From: Lysobacterales bacterium | Lineage (GTDB): Bacteria > Pseudomonadota > Gammaproteobacteria > Xanthomonadales > Marinicellaceae | Assembly: GCA_027083915.1 (NCBI GenBank) | Contig: JALWML010000405.1 | Location: 1 to 13,691 of the forward strand | DNA: 13,691 nucleotides | Reading direction: 5' to 3' | Shown here: positions 13,646 to 13,691 of the stretch, piece by piece | Layout: each line of letters begins with the position of its first letter | Numbering within the stretch: position 1 is the stretch's first letter | Translations under genes and position numbers: made by a program | Notes under the pieces: generated by a model | What the model saw: only the letters and a program-made list of their open reading frames with translations | Told to the model about the DNA's origin: nothing | The model's database searches: none

Positions 13646-13691
13646 ATGTTTAAAATATTTTCTATTTTTACTTTAATTACAAGTTTAACAG
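13646..13691 (+). CDS. Start of a secreted or membrane protein (cut by the window edge)
   Basis: Only the first 15 codons are present: ATG at 13646, reading MFKIFSIFTLITSLT. One lysine followed by a hydrophobic run is the beginning of a signal peptide or membrane anchor. GGAG (13633-13636), nine bases before the ATG, supports the start. Its position divergent from a TetR-type repressor, behind a promoter carrying a dyad, would suit the periplasmic adaptor of an RND efflux pump. That is inference from genomic habit; no family motif is visible in the sequence shown. Confidence 0.6.
   Translation, partial: MFKIFSIFTLITSLT

Overview
The window is AT-rich, densely coded and clearly bacterial. Gene content points to a Gram-negative gammaproteobacterium: pilB-pilC-pilD-coaE, sucCD with E. 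coli-like active sites, lipopolysaccharide (LPS) ligation and acylation genes, a periplasmic DUF4426 protein, and a TetR regulator divergent from a secreted protein. From memory, sucCD next to pil genes is also seen in the Xanthomonadaceae, so that wider branch is plausible. I cannot name a genus.

Layout. (1) 32-4495, minus strand: pilB, pilC, pilD and coaE form a tightly packed operon. It makes the type IV pilus motor, platform protein and prepilin peptidase, with the last enzyme of coenzyme A synthesis carried along. (2) 4496-4860: a 365-base AT-rich divergent region with no gene, holding the sucC promoter and two small dyads. (3) 4861-6901, plus strand: sucCD (succinyl-CoA synthetase), closed by a strong intrinsic terminator. 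(4) 7020-7466, plus: a secreted DUF4426 protein with its own extended -10 promoter. (5) 7486-11582, minus: a five-gene operon for LPS assembly. In transcription order these are a 55-aa CHCC zinc-finger protein, a GT4 glycosyltransferase, a WaaL-type O-antigen ligase, a WaaE/KdtX-type GT2 glycosyltransferase and an LpxL-type acyltransferase. Its promoter appears to share its -10 region with (6), a divergent plus-strand ELM1-like (DUF1022) gene at 11642-12550. (7) 12568-12807, minus: a small EF-hand protein. (8) 12961-13545, minus: a TetR-family repressor. It is divergent from a gene whose first 15 codons lie at the right edge, with two matching operator-like dyads between them.

How the genes fit together. 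Regions 1, 5 and 6 concern the envelope and cell surface. Region 3 is central metabolism (TCA cycle). Region 8 looks like a self-contained regulated export or response module cut by the window edge. The least understood pieces are the ELM1-like protein beside LPS genes, the zinc-finger protein heading the LPS operon, and the TetR circuit with its unusually clear operators. I saw no CRISPR array, tRNA, rRNA, insertion sequence or prophage gene.
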